From NCBI GenBank assembly GCA_937922235.1, contig CAKZVC010000107.1, positions 1-35,646 of the forward strand: 35,646 nt of DNA, read 5' to 3'. Each line of letters starts with the position of its first letter. Position 1 is the first letter of the stretch. A model generated the notes under the pieces. The model was not told the DNA's origin, did not search any database, and saw only the letters and a program-made list of their open reading frames with translations. Shown here one piece after another: positions 1-9,231 of the stretch. Position numbers and translations under genes: made by a program. The DNA is from an uncultured Acidimicrobiales bacterium. Lineage in GTDB: Bacteria; Actinomycetota; Acidimicrobiia; Acidimicrobiales; SHLQ01.

Positions 1-26
1 AGGATTCGCTGGCATTGTGATGTTCT

Positions 27-90
27 CCACCGGTCGTTGGGTCTTTGGGTGCAACGAGCACTCTGCTCGCCAACACGCATCGACCGGTGG
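27..90. repeat. Nested inverted repeat near the window edge
   Basis: A perfect 10-bp inverted repeat (CCACCGGTCG at 27-36, CGACCGGTGG at 81-90) encloses a second pairing (TTGG 37-40 with CCAA 70-73) and an inner hairpin (CGAGC 55-59, GCTCG 65-69, 5-nt loop). It could be the terminator of an upstream gene, a structured RNA, or a chance fold within a coding tail, since an open frame runs from the window edge to a TAG at 110-112. Bases 113-222 hold only a possible promoter and the ribosome binding site of the next gene. Confidence 0.4.
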
Positions 91-222
91 ACACCCAGCT
101 ACCTACATGTAGCCGTCACCCCCTGAACTCACCCAGACCCCGAATCTGTTGGCAGTGCCGCTGGGGAACCGCTGGCAGTCATTGTTCGTCATACTTTCTG
201 TAGGCGAACCTGGGAGAACCCG

Positions 223-660
223 ATGGATGTACGCAGATCATTGCTAGCTGGAATGGTGCTGATCTTCTTGGCGGCCTGTGGCAGCGACTCGGGGTCGGCA
301 GCCGGCGCCGCAGTCTTCGCCGAAAACGACAGCCAGTGCGCAAGCCCCACTCTCACGAACGACAACGGAGACGATGAACTCCTCGAAACCGCAATCGAGT
401 GCCTGTTCACCGAGCTCGATGCAGGAAACCCCGTGACGGTTGACATGAGTATCCCGACCGTGGAGGGCGACCCGATCTTCCACCGCTACGAGTTCGACGG
501 CACTGACGTGTTGACCATTGTCGACAACCGGCTCGACGAGTTTGGCGAGGGAGTCGTCATTGCCGAACGATGCACCTCGCTCGTACGCGGCCAATGGCTT
601 CCCCAAGGCACCAACTGCGAACCCGTCGACCACCCCGGCTTCGCCAACCCAAACAGCTAG
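223..660 (+). CDS. Small secreted lipoprotein, unknown function
   Basis: The 145-residue product starts with a basic n-region (MDVRR), a hydrophobic stretch and a lipobox LAAC with the acceptor cysteine at residue 19, followed by a Gly/Ser/Ala linker. This is the pattern of a lipoprotein processed by Lgt and LspA and anchored outside the cytoplasmic membrane. The mature part is acidic, with cysteines near residues 39, 60, 117 and 132 that could form disulfides. I recognise no domain family. The start is supported by a GGGAGA Shine-Dalgarno about 7 nt upstream, and a CATACT hexamer at 190-195 is a possible -10. It stands alone and converges with the YchJ-like gene. Lipoprotein status is well supported; function is unknown. 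Confidence 0.75.
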   Translation: MDVRRSLLAGMVLIFLAACGSDSGSAAGAAVFAENDSQCASPTLTNDNGDDELLETAIECLFTELDAGNPVTVDMSIPTVEGDPIFHRYEFDGTDVLTIVDNRLDEFGEGVVIAERCTSLVRGQWLPQGTNCEPVDHPGFANPNS

Positions 661-680
661 CCCGTCCAAACGCGGCCTTT

Positions 681-693
681 GGGGTCAGACCCT
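681..693. repeat. GGGGTCAGACCC palindrome between convergent genes
   Basis: The word GGGTC-A-GACCC (682-692) sits in the 38-bp gap between the stop of the lipoprotein gene and the stop of the convergent YchJ-like gene. The same word, GGGGTCAGACCCC, recurs at 34731-34743 inside aspS, and a related hairpin lies after queA. It could serve as a short bidirectional terminator stem or belong to a dispersed palindromic repeat family. Confidence 0.4.
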
Positions 694-698
694 CTTGG

Positions 699-1112
699 TC
701 ATCGCGGCTGGTCGGGGTCGGTGCCGTCGACGTAGTACCAGCGGCCTTGTTCGCGTACGAACGAGCTGCGTTCGTGAAGCTCGAGGTGTGCGTCGCCACG
801 TCGGAATCGGGCCCGAAACTCGACCTCGCCAGACGAGGTAAGTCCGGTGCCTCCGTCGACGTCTTCGATCGTCAGGCCATGCCACTCGACTGGATCGGTG
901 AAATCGATCGAGGCCGGGCGCGTTGACTCGTGCCAGGTTGCGAGCAAGTAGTCAGCGTTTTGCGTGACGTATGCCGAGTACCGCGAGCGCATGGTGTCCT
1001 CGGCTGTGGCTGTTAACCCGGCAAAGCCCTCGTCGTGCAGCTGCTTGCAATGATTGGCGTACGCAACGCCAGCGCCACAGGGACAGGTCTCGAAGTCGGT
1101 GGGAGCAGGCAC
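699..1112 (-). CDS. YchJ-like SEC-C motif protein (UPF0225 family)
   Basis: The 137-residue protein has an N-terminal SEC-C-type zinc motif (CPCG at residues 11-14, then a cysteine and histidine in ANHC about 8 residues on). The NTF2-like core follows, with the family signatures MRSRYSAYV, YLLATWHESTRP and the C-terminal REQGRWYYVDG. Length and order match the UPF0225/YchJ family, whose biochemical role is not settled; SEC-C motifs bind zinc and contact proteins in other families. The start is GTG: the minus strand has TAGTCT exactly 6 nt upstream, a leaderless arrangement. It is divergent from the TetR gene across 62 bp and convergent with the lipoprotein gene. Confidence 0.88.
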   Translation of the reverse strand: MPAPTDFETCPCGAGVAYANHCKQLHDEGFAGLTATAEDTMRSRYSAYVTQNADYLLATWHESTRPASIDFTDPVEWHGLTIEDVDGGTGLTSSGEVEFRARFRRGDAHLELHERSSFVREQGRWYYVDGTDPDQPR

Positions 1113-1118
1113 ACCGCA

Positions 1119-1124
1119 AGACTA
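1119..1124 (-). promoter_or_regulatory. -10 element for leaderless ychJ-like gene
   Basis: TAGTCT on the minus strand is followed by 6 nt and the GTG start at 1112. There is no room for a ribosome binding site, so transcription would begin at or next to the start codon. Confidence 0.6.
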
Positions 1125-1162
1125 TCGACGCCACTCCGCTGTCGGCTTCGGTCAAAGAACGA

Positions 1163-1168
1163 TACGGT
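1163..1168 (+). promoter_or_regulatory. -10 element for leaderless TetR gene
   Basis: TACGGT is followed by 6 nt and the ATG at 1175. It lies 39 bp from the opposing ychJ-like -10 element, so both promoters share the 62-bp divergent spacer. Confidence 0.6.
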
Positions 1169-1174
1169 CGAGAC

Positions 1175-1744
1175 ATGAGCACCACCGGCGACACCCAAGA
1201 CGGCATCCTCGACGCAGTGCAGTCGGTGATTGTCCGTGAGGGCGTTCGGGGTGCGAGCATGCGTCAAGTGGCAAACGAGGCCGATGTGTCGCTGGGACTG
1301 CTCAGCTACCACTTCGATGACAAGGACAGCCTGATCATGGCGGCCTTCAGTCGGGCGACGTCGACGCTGCTCGATGCGTCTGGCGACGCGGCTGCACTTG
1401 TGGACGATCCCGACGAAAAGGTGAAGGCATTTCTCCGGGGCTCGTTTGCGCCGGAGTTCCTCAACAGTGACTACCTTCGCCTACGTGTGTCGCTGTGGGC
1501 CGTGTCGCTGACCGATCCCGAGCTCGCGAAGGTCGATAGCCACTACTACGACCGGTATGCGAGCTCGATGAAAACGATCATCGGTGAAGCCCGGCCAGGG
1601 CTGAGCGCTGACGAGATCGCTCGCCGGACAGGTGACGTCATTGCCTACACCAACGGGCTCTGGCTCGACTGGGCTCGATTCAACGACGACGTGGCGCTCG
1701 AGCGTGGGTTGCAGCGGGCCGAAACCATGGCACTTGAGTCCTAA
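1175..1744 (+). CDS. TetR family regulator, BetI-like
   Basis: The 189-residue protein carries an N-terminal TetR DNA-binding domain. The helix-turn-helix covers about residues 29-50, with the ADVSLGLLSYHFDDKDSL pattern typical of BetI-type regulators. The rest is an all-helical ligand-binding domain of the kind seen in the BetI group. The frame is open further upstream, but ATG 1175 is chosen because a TACGGT -10 element ends 6 nt before it and homology to TetR begins just after. It lies 17 bp before an SDR and MFS gene pair on the same strand, so it probably represses that pair and itself in response to their substrate. The ligand cannot be read from sequence; similarity to BetI does not prove choline sensing. 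Confidence 0.88.
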   Translation: MSTTGDTQDGILDAVQSVIVREGVRGASMRQVANEADVSLGLLSYHFDDKDSLIMAAFSRATSTLLDASGDAAALVDDPDEKVKAFLRGSFAPEFLNSDYLRLRVSLWAVSLTDPELAKVDSHYYDRYASSMKTIIGEARPGLSADEIARRTGDVIAYTNGLWLDWARFNDDVALERGLQRAETMALES

Positions 1745-1749
1745 CCTGC

Positions 1750-1755
1750 GATACT
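1750..1755 (+). promoter_or_regulatory. -10 element before the SDR gene
   Basis: GATACT is followed by 6 nt and the ATG at 1762. The same GATACT-N6-ATG arrangement occurs on the minus strand at 4646-4651. It suggests the SDR-MFS pair can be transcribed separately from the TetR gene. Confidence 0.5.
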
Positions 1756-1761
1756 CCTCAC

Positions 1762-2514
1762 ATGGGCCGACTCTCTGACCTCTCCATCGTCGTTACGGGT
1801 GCGAGCAGCGGCATCGGAAAGGCAATTGCCAAACGGTTTTGGGAGGAAGGTGCCCGGCTCACCCTCGGAAGCCGCACTGAACCCACCGACACCGGCGCTG
1901 GCGTTCGGTGGCATCACACCGATGTGAGCGACCCGGCGGCGGCCGATCAGTTGATCGCTCATGCCGTTGAGCACTGGGGAAAGCTCGACGTGCTTGTCAA
2001 TAACGCCGGTGTGCAGGTGGAGAAGTCGATCGTCGATACCAGCGACGACGACTACGACGCGGTCATGAACGTGAACGTTCGCGGCGTGTTCAATTGCGCC
2101 CGGGCGGCCGTTCGCCAAATTCAGTCACAGCCAGGCGGGGGAGCGATCATCAACATCGGATCTATCTCGGGCGAGAGTGCTGATCATGGGATGGCGGTGT
2201 ACAACGCATCGAAGGGTGCGGTGCACGCACTGACGCGTGCGATCGCCATCGACCATGGGCGAGATGGCATCCGTTGCAACGCCATTGCTCCGGGATGGAT
2301 TGCGACAGCGCTGGCCGATGCCGCTTTCGATCTCGCCGATGACCCCGAAGCCGCACGTTCTGAGGCTGTTGGACAACACCCGGTGGGCAGGCTCGGCCTT
2401 CCCGATGATGTCGCCAGCTTGGCGGTGTGGCTTGCGAGCGACGAGTCGCAGTTCGCGTCGGGCTCGGTGTACACCATCGACGGCGGCCTGACCGCTCAGT
2501 CACCGATCGGGTAG
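1762..2514 (+). CDS. Short-chain dehydrogenase/reductase (SDR), classical
   Basis: The 250-residue protein is a classical NAD(P)-dependent SDR. The cofactor motif TGASSGIG is at residues 12-19 and NNAG at 80-83. The catalytic triad is Ser134, Tyr147 and Lys151 (YNASK). The C-terminal YTIDGG signature is typical of FabG-like tetrameric SDRs. Ser-Arg at residues 37-38, at the end of the second beta strand, points to NADP(H) rather than NAD. The substrate cannot be deduced. The MFS gene begins 3 bp after the stop, so the two are surely cotranscribed, and the TetR gene precedes it. A coupled uptake or export and oxidoreduction of one small molecule is the simplest reading. Confidence 0.9.
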   Translation: MGRLSDLSIVVTGASSGIGKAIAKRFWEEGARLTLGSRTEPTDTGAGVRWHHTDVSDPAAADQLIAHAVEHWGKLDVLVNNAGVQVEKSIVDTSDDDYDAVMNVNVRGVFNCARAAVRQIQSQPGGGAIINIGSISGESADHGMAVYNASKGAVHALTRAIAIDHGRDGIRCNAIAPGWIATALADAAFDLADDPEAARSEAVGQHPVGRLGLPDDVASLAVWLASDESQFASGSVYTIDGGLTAQSPIG

Positions 2515-2517
2515 CCA

Positions 2518-3882
2518 ATGACTGCGGCGACTGAGCGACCACGGCTTCCCATCTGGGTCGTCGTTGCGGCAGGTGGTGTGATCACCGCGCTATCGCTGGG
2601 GGTGCGTTCGACGTTTGGGCTGCTTGTTACCCCAATCGCTGACGGGCTCTCGACGGGTCTCGGAGCGATCTCGTTTGCGATCGCAATTCAGAATCTCTTG
2701 TGGGGCCTGAGCCAACCGATCGCGGGTGCGCTGTCTGATCGGTTCGGTGCCGCCCGAGTCCTCGCTGCTGGTGGCGTGCTGTATTCGCTTGCGATGTTGC
2801 TGATGTCGACAGCCGGTGGCACCGGAATGATCTTGGTATCTGGAGGCTTCCTCACCGGAATCGCCGTCGGAGCGGCGAGTTTTGCGGTCGTGCTGTCTGC
2901 TGTTGGCCGGATGGCGCCTCCCGAACGTCGTTCGCTCATGCTCGGTGTGGTGAGCGCGGTCGGTTCGCTCGGCCAGTTTGTGTTAATCCCCGTGTCCCGT
3001 TGGCTGCTCGACAATGGCTCGTGGCAACGGACGTCGGTGGCGCTTGCACTTATCGTGCTGCCGATCGTGGTGCTTTCCCCGATGATGCGCACGCTGAAGC
3101 TTGTGGAGTCGACGGATGCGGCGCCAGCGGTACCGCTTCGCCACGACCTTCGACGCGCCAGCTCGTCAGGGTCCTACCTCATGTTGAATGGGGCGTTCTT
3201 CGTGTGCGGGTTCCACGTCACCTTCATCGGTATCCACCTCGTCGGCTACGTCGACAGCATCGGCATTTCCGCCGGAACGGGTTCGATTGCGCTGTCGCTG
3301 ATCGGCTTGTTCAACGTGATCGGGTCGTTGGCGGTTGGTGTTCTGGGCCAGAAGTTCTCGTTCACGAAGATCCTCGCAGCGATTTACGGAATGCGAGCGG
3401 TCACGATTGCCGTATTCGTGACCGTTCCGCTTACCGCCGCGTCAACGATCATCTTTGCGATGGCGATGGGCGTGCTGTGGCTCTCGACAGTTCCGCCGAC
3501 GTCGGCGATTGTGGCCCAGCAATTCGGGCCAGCGAATGCGGGGGCCCTGTTCGGCATCGTGTTCCTGTCGCACCAGCTCGGCTCGTTTCTCGGCGCCTGG
3601 TTGGGTGGAGCTGTTGTTGACCAGACCGGCAGCTATCAACTCATGTGGTGGCTGGCGGTTGCGCTCGGCATCTTCGCAACAGCGATGCACCTGTTGATCG
3701 ATGAAGGCCCCGTCGACGACGTGCCGCCAGCAGGAGGCGTTCGCGTCCTCGGCGCAGCCGCGGCACTGATGATGATCGTTGCCGTGCCGGTGGCAGCAAC
3801 GCTGCACACGCCAGCCGACGCATCAGAGACGGCAACGCCTGCCGTGTACTGCGTGCTTGGTCCGATCTCGGTCAGCTCGTAG
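2518..3882 (+). CDS. Major facilitator superfamily transporter
   Basis: The 454-residue protein has the twelve hydrophobic segments of an MFS permease, with the loop 2-3 signature near residues 65-78 (GALSDRFGAARV). It resembles the oxalate/formate antiporter and monocarboxylate-type MFS group in general layout. After the usual end of the fold (about residue 400) there is an acidic, Pro-rich linker and a further hydrophobic segment at about 410-428, followed by a polar tail. That would give a thirteenth transmembrane helix. It starts 3 bp after the SDR stop with no clear ribosome binding site, so translational coupling is likely. The direction of transport and the substrate are unknown. Confidence 0.88.
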   Translation: MTAATERPRLPIWVVVAAGGVITALSLGVRSTFGLLVTPIADGLSTGLGAISFAIAIQNLLWGLSQPIAGALSDRFGAARVLAAGGVLYSLAMLLMSTAGGTGMILVSGGFLTGIAVGAASFAVVLSAVGRMAPPERRSLMLGVVSAVGSLGQFVLIPVSRWLLDNGSWQRTSVALALIVLPIVVLSPMMRTLKLVESTDAAPAVPLRHDLRRASSSGSYLMLNGAFFVCGFHVTFIGIHLVGYVDSIGISAGTGSIALSLIGLFNVIGSLAVGVLGQKFSFTKILAAIYGMRAVTIAVFVTVPLTAASTIIFAMAMGVLWLSTVPPTSAIVAQQFGPANAGALFGIVFLSHQLGSFLGAWLGGAVVDQTGSYQLMWWLAVALGIFATAMHLLIDEGPVDDVPPAGGVRVLGAAAALMMIVAVPVAATLHTPADASETATPAVYCVLGPISVSS

Positions 3883-3901
3883 CGCTTTCGAGGACGCCGA
3901 T

Positions 3902-4639
3902 CTAGAACTGGGGAGGCTGTTGGTTTGGCGTCGCCGGAGGCGGTGGAGGCGGCGTTCCTGGCGGAGGACCTGGAACTGGTGGCGGCGGTGGTGTGTGCAG
4001 GCCAGGGTGTGGTGGCATTGGCGTGTAGCCACCCATGTTCTGCAAGGCGAGCTCGTTGTTGGCAACACGTTGGCGGCGAACGATGCCAATGATCAACATG
4101 ACGAACCCAGCAATCGCGAGCACCGAGCCGCCCGCTCCGGCGATTCCCCAGGGCACTGCCTCGCGCCACGCCGTTTCTGGACTCTCCGCCACAATCAACC
4201 GCGTCGGGGAGTCTGCATCGATCGTCATCACGAGCGGTTCATCTACTGCGACCTCGAAACTACCCACGTGTTCGAAGATCACAAGGCCGCGTCCGGTCGC
4301 GAGCGACAAGTCAGGCGGCGTGACCGTGCGGGCTCGCCCTGCCGCATCGACGAGGTCGATGTCGACAACCTCTCGCGGGTCGCTCTCGAGGGCATCGAGC
4401 GCGTCATCATTGAAGAGGTCGGTCAGCCGAATGGTCTCAACGAAGATGTCGTAGGTGCCCGGGTCATATGTCCGCTCGATCGTCGCCGGAACACTGATGA
4501 GATCGCTTGTGCTCGCCTCACTCAGATGCCGCATGGCCAGGGCGAAACCAGTGGCCGCTACCACCACGCCGAGTATCAGGAGCACCAGCGAGATGGTTAG
4601 GCCTGGCCCGGTTTTTGGAGAGGGAGAGGTAGTCGCCAT
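3902..4639 (-). CDS. Two-helix membrane protein with proline-rich tail
   Basis: The 245-residue product has one transmembrane segment at about residues 14-36 and a second at about 160-188. Between them is a soluble, probably extracytoplasmic domain of about 120 residues rich in beta-type sequence and Asp. After a basic stop-transfer (RRQR) comes a cytoplasmic tail ending in runs of proline (PPPPP, PPPPPP). I recognise no family for the soluble domain. The start is ATG 4639, because a GATACT hexamer ends 6 nt before it; the longer upstream reading frame lacks membrane-protein character. It converges with the MFS gene and is divergent from the Gfo/Idh/MocA gene. Confidence 0.75.
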   Translation of the reverse strand: MATTSPSPKTGPGLTISLVLLILGVVVAATGFALAMRHLSEASTSDLISVPATIERTYDPGTYDIFVETIRLTDLFNDDALDALESDPREVVDIDLVDAAGRARTVTPPDLSLATGRGLVIFEHVGSFEVAVDEPLVMTIDADSPTRLIVAESPETAWREAVPWGIAGAGGSVLAIAGFVMLIIGIVRRQRVANNELALQNMGGYTPMPPHPGLHTPPPPPVPGPPPGTPPPPPPATPNQQPPQF

Positions 4640-4645
4640 ATGTCC

Positions 4646-4651
4646 AGTATC
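4646..4651 (-). promoter_or_regulatory. -10 element for leaderless membrane protein gene
   Basis: GATACT on the minus strand, 6 nt before the ATG at 4639. It is divergent from the TATGAT promoter at 4692-4697, within a 65-bp intergenic region. Confidence 0.6.
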
Positions 4652-4691
4652 CCATCGCTGACCGCTCAATCCTGTGGGGGTAACGCCCGGG

Positions 4692-4697
4692 TATGAT
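4692..4697 (+). promoter_or_regulatory. -10 element for the Gfo/Idh/MocA gene
   Basis: TATGAT, one mismatch from consensus TATAAT, is followed by 7 nt and the ATG at 4705. The upstream in-frame ATG at 4693 lies inside this hexamer, which argues against it as the start. Confidence 0.65.
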
Positions 4698-4704
4698 CGG
4701 CGGC

Positions 4705-5829
4705 ATGGAAAATGGTCAGGTTCGGGTCGGCGTTCTGGGGACAAGTTGGTGGGCCGACACGATGTATCTGCCGCCACTTGATGCACATCCCGATTGCACC
4801 ATCGTTGCGGTGTGTGGACGGCGGGAAGCGCCAGCGAAATCGTTCGCCGAGAACTGGAATGTCCCACAGTGGTTCACGAGCCCGACCGAGATGTTCGACA
4901 CGGTCGAGATGGATGCGGTCGTCATCGCGACGTCCAACGACAGTCATCACCCGCTCGCGCTCGAAGCCCTGGGCCGCGGCCTTCACGTGCTGTGTGAGAA
5001 GCCGCTCGCCAGGAGCGCAGCAGAAGGCGCCGAAATGGTTGCTGCTGCAGAAGCCGCCGGCGTGACGACGATGGTGCCCTTCACCTATCACTACATGCCG
5101 GTCAACCGGTTCGTGAAGGAACTGATCGACGATGGCTTTGTTGGCACGCCACATCACGTAAACCGGCGCTATTACACCGAGTTCGGATTCGACGATTCCT
5201 ACTCCTGGCGATTTGATCGCGAGATCGCCGGTTCGGGAGTTATCGGCGACATTGGCTCGCACTGGGTTCACCTCTCCCGATGGCTCCTCGACGATGTCGA
5301 AACGTCCATCAATGCGATTACCTCAACCGTGACCGATCGGGCGGACCGGCCCGATGGGTCTACGTACGACAAGTGCGAGGACTCGGTTGCCATGACGATC
5401 AAGTACACCGGTGGCGCGTACGGAATGTTGCATGTCAGTGCCGTGTGTTGGGAGGGAACGCCGTTCGGCCAGACCCACCACATCGAGGTTCACGGCGATC
5501 AAGGCACGATTTACGCGACATGCGATTGGGACACGGTCCAAGAAGTTCGCGGGCTGAAACGTGGCGACACCGGGCCAGCGCAGGTGCTGTCAATCCCTGA
5601 GCACCTCTGGGCCGGCCTTCGACGCGACACCGTGCACCACACCTACAAAGACGTGTTCCGTCAGACCGATGCCATGACCAGGGCGTGGGTCAGTGCTATC
5701 CGTGATGGCCGCACGATTACGCCTGACTTCGCGGAAGGCCAAGCCGTGCAACGCGTGCTCGATGCGGCCGTGGCGAGCGCAGCGGCCGATGGCGCCCCAC
5801 AATGGCCGCACGCCGAGCTCCTCGGTTAG
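4705..5829 (+). CDS. Gfo/Idh/MocA family NAD(P)-dependent oxidoreductase
   Basis: The 374-residue protein has the N-terminal Rossmann fold (VRVGVLGTSWWA near residues 6-17) and the family hallmark CEKPLA at about residues 94-99, whose Lys-Pro contacts cofactor and substrate. The C-terminal alpha/beta domain carries GDIGSHWVHL (Asp and His of the catalytic GxxxDxxxH pattern) at about 181-190. Members oxidise or reduce sugars, inositols and related polyols. The exact substrate is not predictable. The start at 4705 is preferred over ATG 4693 because TATGAT overlaps the latter. It stands alone between divergent and downstream promoters. Confidence 0.87.
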   Translation: MENGQVRVGVLGTSWWADTMYLPPLDAHPDCTIVAVCGRREAPAKSFAENWNVPQWFTSPTEMFDTVEMDAVVIATSNDSHHPLALEALGRGLHVLCEKPLARSAAEGAEMVAAAEAAGVTTMVPFTYHYMPVNRFVKELIDDGFVGTPHHVNRRYYTEFGFDDSYSWRFDREIAGSGVIGDIGSHWVHLSRWLLDDVETSINAITSTVTDRADRPDGSTYDKCEDSVAMTIKYTGGAYGMLHVSAVCWEGTPFGQTHHIEVHGDQGTIYATCDWDTVQEVRGLKRGDTGPAQVLSIPEHLWAGLRRDTVHHTYKDVFRQTDAMTRAWVSAIRDGRTITPDFAEGQAVQRVLDAAVASAAADGAPQWPHAELLG

Positions 5830-5883
5830 CAAGAACTGGCGCATTTACGTCGCTGGTCCACGCCATCGCCGAGACGGATTCCG

Positions 5884-5889
5884 TAGAGT
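5884..5889 (+). promoter_or_regulatory. -10 element for leaderless ClC gene
   Basis: TAGAGT is followed by 6 nt (GCGGAG) and the GTG at 5896. The GGAG next to the GTG is too close to act as a Shine-Dalgarno, so leaderless initiation is the better reading. Confidence 0.55.
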
Positions 5890-5895
5890 GCGGAG

Positions 5896-7524
5896 GTGAC
5901 CAACGGCGCCATCCGCTTTCTCGTCTATGCCGCCCTCGGCATCATCATTGGTCTGCTCGTCGCGCTCCTCGATTGGATCACGGTCGAGGTGGCGCTGAAG
6001 TCGGTGCTCGAAGCGCCGTTGTTGGTCCAGATGGTACTGCCGCCGCTCGGGTTGCTTGCTGTGACCGGCATTCTGCGTTTCTGGCCAGGTGCAGCGGGGT
6101 CAAAGACGTCTGACGCCTACGTCGAGTCGTTTCACTCCGGCACCGGAGCGGAAGCGAAGACCTTGATGCCCAAGTTGCTCGCCAGCTTCGCAACGATCGG
6201 TTCTGGCGGCGCAGTCGGTATGGAAGGGCCGGCGATCCTCACCGGCGCAACGATCGGTCAGTCGTTGGGGGAGCGGCTTCCAAAAGTGCTTGGGGAGCGC
6301 CCCAAGCTCGTGCTGCTGGTCGCTGGCGCAGCTGCCGGCGTCTCGGCAGTCTTCAAGGCGCCTGCCACGGGTGTGCTCTTTGCGATCGAATCGCCGTATC
6401 GACGCGACATCTCACGCCACGGACTGATCCCGGCACTGATTGCGTCTGCTGCGTCGTACCTGACGTTCGTGTACTTCTTCGATGCCGAACCGCTCTTGCG
6501 CTTCGACCCAACCGAGGTTGATATTCGAGATGAGTTGGTGGCCTCCGTGACGATCGGCCTCCTCGCCGGTGTCGTCGCACGCATCCTTGCGAGGGGCTTT
6601 CATTTCGCGAAGGAACTGTCGGGAGAGCATCGGTTTGCGATTCGGCTGCCCATTGCTGCCGTCACCATGGCCGGCAGTCTGTGGATCGCGAACTCCCTGG
6701 TTGAGAAACCCCTGACGTTGGGCTTGGGAACCGAGATTGCGGCCGAGCTCGTGCGAGACAACTCGGTGTCTCTCGGCATCATCATCGTTCTGTTCGTCCT
6801 TCGCGCCCTTGTTACTGGCGTGACGCTCGGTGTTGGTGGTGTTGGCGGTGTGTTCATCCCGCTGGTCGTGCAGGGGCTGTTGCTCGGTCGGGCGGTTGAG
6901 ATCATGGTCGGCGCCGAGTCAACTGGGCTCTACCCCGTGATCGGGCTGGCCGCCGTCCTCGGAGCGGCCTATCGCACGCCGCTTGCTGCGATCATGTTCG
7001 TCGCCGAAACAACTGGACGAGCCGAGTTCGTGATCCCGGCGCTGATCGCAACGGCGATTTCGCAGTCGCTGATGGGCGACGACTCGGTTTCAGCTGGGCA
7101 GCGCACCGAACGCCAAGGTCAGCTCGAACGGCGCTTGGTCGAACCCGCATCGGTCGTGATGCTCGACGACCTCGGAGTTATCGACCCCGACCTCACGTTG
7201 CTCGAGATCATCGATCAGTACGGCGATCGGGGCGAGTCGTTTGCCGTGCCCGTGGGTTGCCCGGAGTACCTCGGGTTGATGGTGTTGCACGACCTCGCGA
7301 GCGCAATGCTCGAACATGGGCCCGACGCCACGGCCCGATCAGCAATGCGTCAGCTTCCCGCAGTTGCCGCAGACGCTCCGGCCATCGACGCAGCACGCCT
7401 CATGAACGCACACGACACCGCTGCGATTGCTGTCGTTGATGAGAATGATTGCCCGATCGGAGTCATCAGTACGACGTCACTCGCCGGGCTGAAATCTGTC
7501 GACCTCGGAACAGGCCTCGATTAG
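5896..7524 (+). CDS. ClC-type chloride channel/antiporter with CBS pair
   Basis: The 542-residue protein has the ClC membrane domain (about residues 1-400) with GSGGAVGMEGPAI at about 102-114. Glu110 there corresponds to the gating glutamate of the GxEGP filter segment. VGGVGGVFIPL matches the GGxFxP filter region, and YRTPLAAIMFVAETT lies further on. The first filter segment GSGIP of CLC-ec1 is not recognisable, as in a CBS-bearing bacterial subgroup with GSGGxxGxEGP. The C-terminal 140 residues form two CBS-like repeats, ending CPIGVISTTSL, that usually bind adenine nucleotides and gate transport. Whether it is a channel or an H+/Cl- antiporter cannot be decided. It converges with the fumarase gene, 21 bp apart. 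Confidence 0.88.
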   Translation: MTNGAIRFLVYAALGIIIGLLVALLDWITVEVALKSVLEAPLLVQMVLPPLGLLAVTGILRFWPGAAGSKTSDAYVESFHSGTGAEAKTLMPKLLASFATIGSGGAVGMEGPAILTGATIGQSLGERLPKVLGERPKLVLLVAGAAAGVSAVFKAPATGVLFAIESPYRRDISRHGLIPALIASAASYLTFVYFFDAEPLLRFDPTEVDIRDELVASVTIGLLAGVVARILARGFHFAKELSGEHRFAIRLPIAAVTMAGSLWIANSLVEKPLTLGLGTEIAAELVRDNSVSLGIIIVLFVLRALVTGVTLGVGGVGGVFIPLVVQGLLLGRAVEIMVGAESTGLYPVIGLAAVLGAAYRTPLAAIMFVAETTGRAEFVIPALIATAISQSLMGDDSVSAGQRTERQGQLERRLVEPASVVMLDDLGVIDPDLTLLEIIDQYGDRGESFAVPVGCPEYLGLMVLHDLASAMLEHGPDATARSAMRQLPAVAADAPAIDAARLMNAHDTAAIAVVDENDCPIGVISTTSLAGLKSVDLGTGLD

Positions 7525-7545
7525 CCCCTGATCCCGAGCCGGTAG

Positions 7546-9180
<1,635 letters not shown>

Positions 9181-9186
9181 GTTTCG

Positions 9187-9192
9187 AATCTA
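9187..9192 (-). promoter_or_regulatory. -10 element for leaderless fumarase gene
   Basis: TAGATT on the minus strand, followed by 6 nt (CGAAAC) and GTG 9180. It lies in the 51-bp gap after the acyl-CoA ligase stop codon. Confidence 0.6.
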
Positions 9193-9231
9193 CCGGAGCT
9201 AGATCGCTGGCAGCGGCCAATATCGGTGGGG

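Noticed and set aside
2..112. Open frame from the window edge to TAG at 110-112, with a tail (GCNEHSARQHAS, then GGHPA) faintly like a UBP zinc finger
   Set aside because: Only about 36 codons are visible, the CxxC pairs and aromatic residues of the domain are absent, and a strong inverted repeat lies across it. Upstream sequence is needed before calling a gene.
971..1174. Upstream extension of the TetR reading frame
   Set aside because: It overlaps the ychJ-like gene on the other strand, has no similarity to TetR proteins, and the -10 hexamer lies directly before ATG 1175.
4640..4867. N-terminal extension of the proline-tailed membrane protein up to 4867
   Set aside because: It overlaps the divergent oxidoreductase gene and is not membrane-protein-like; GATACT-N6-ATG supports the start at 4639.
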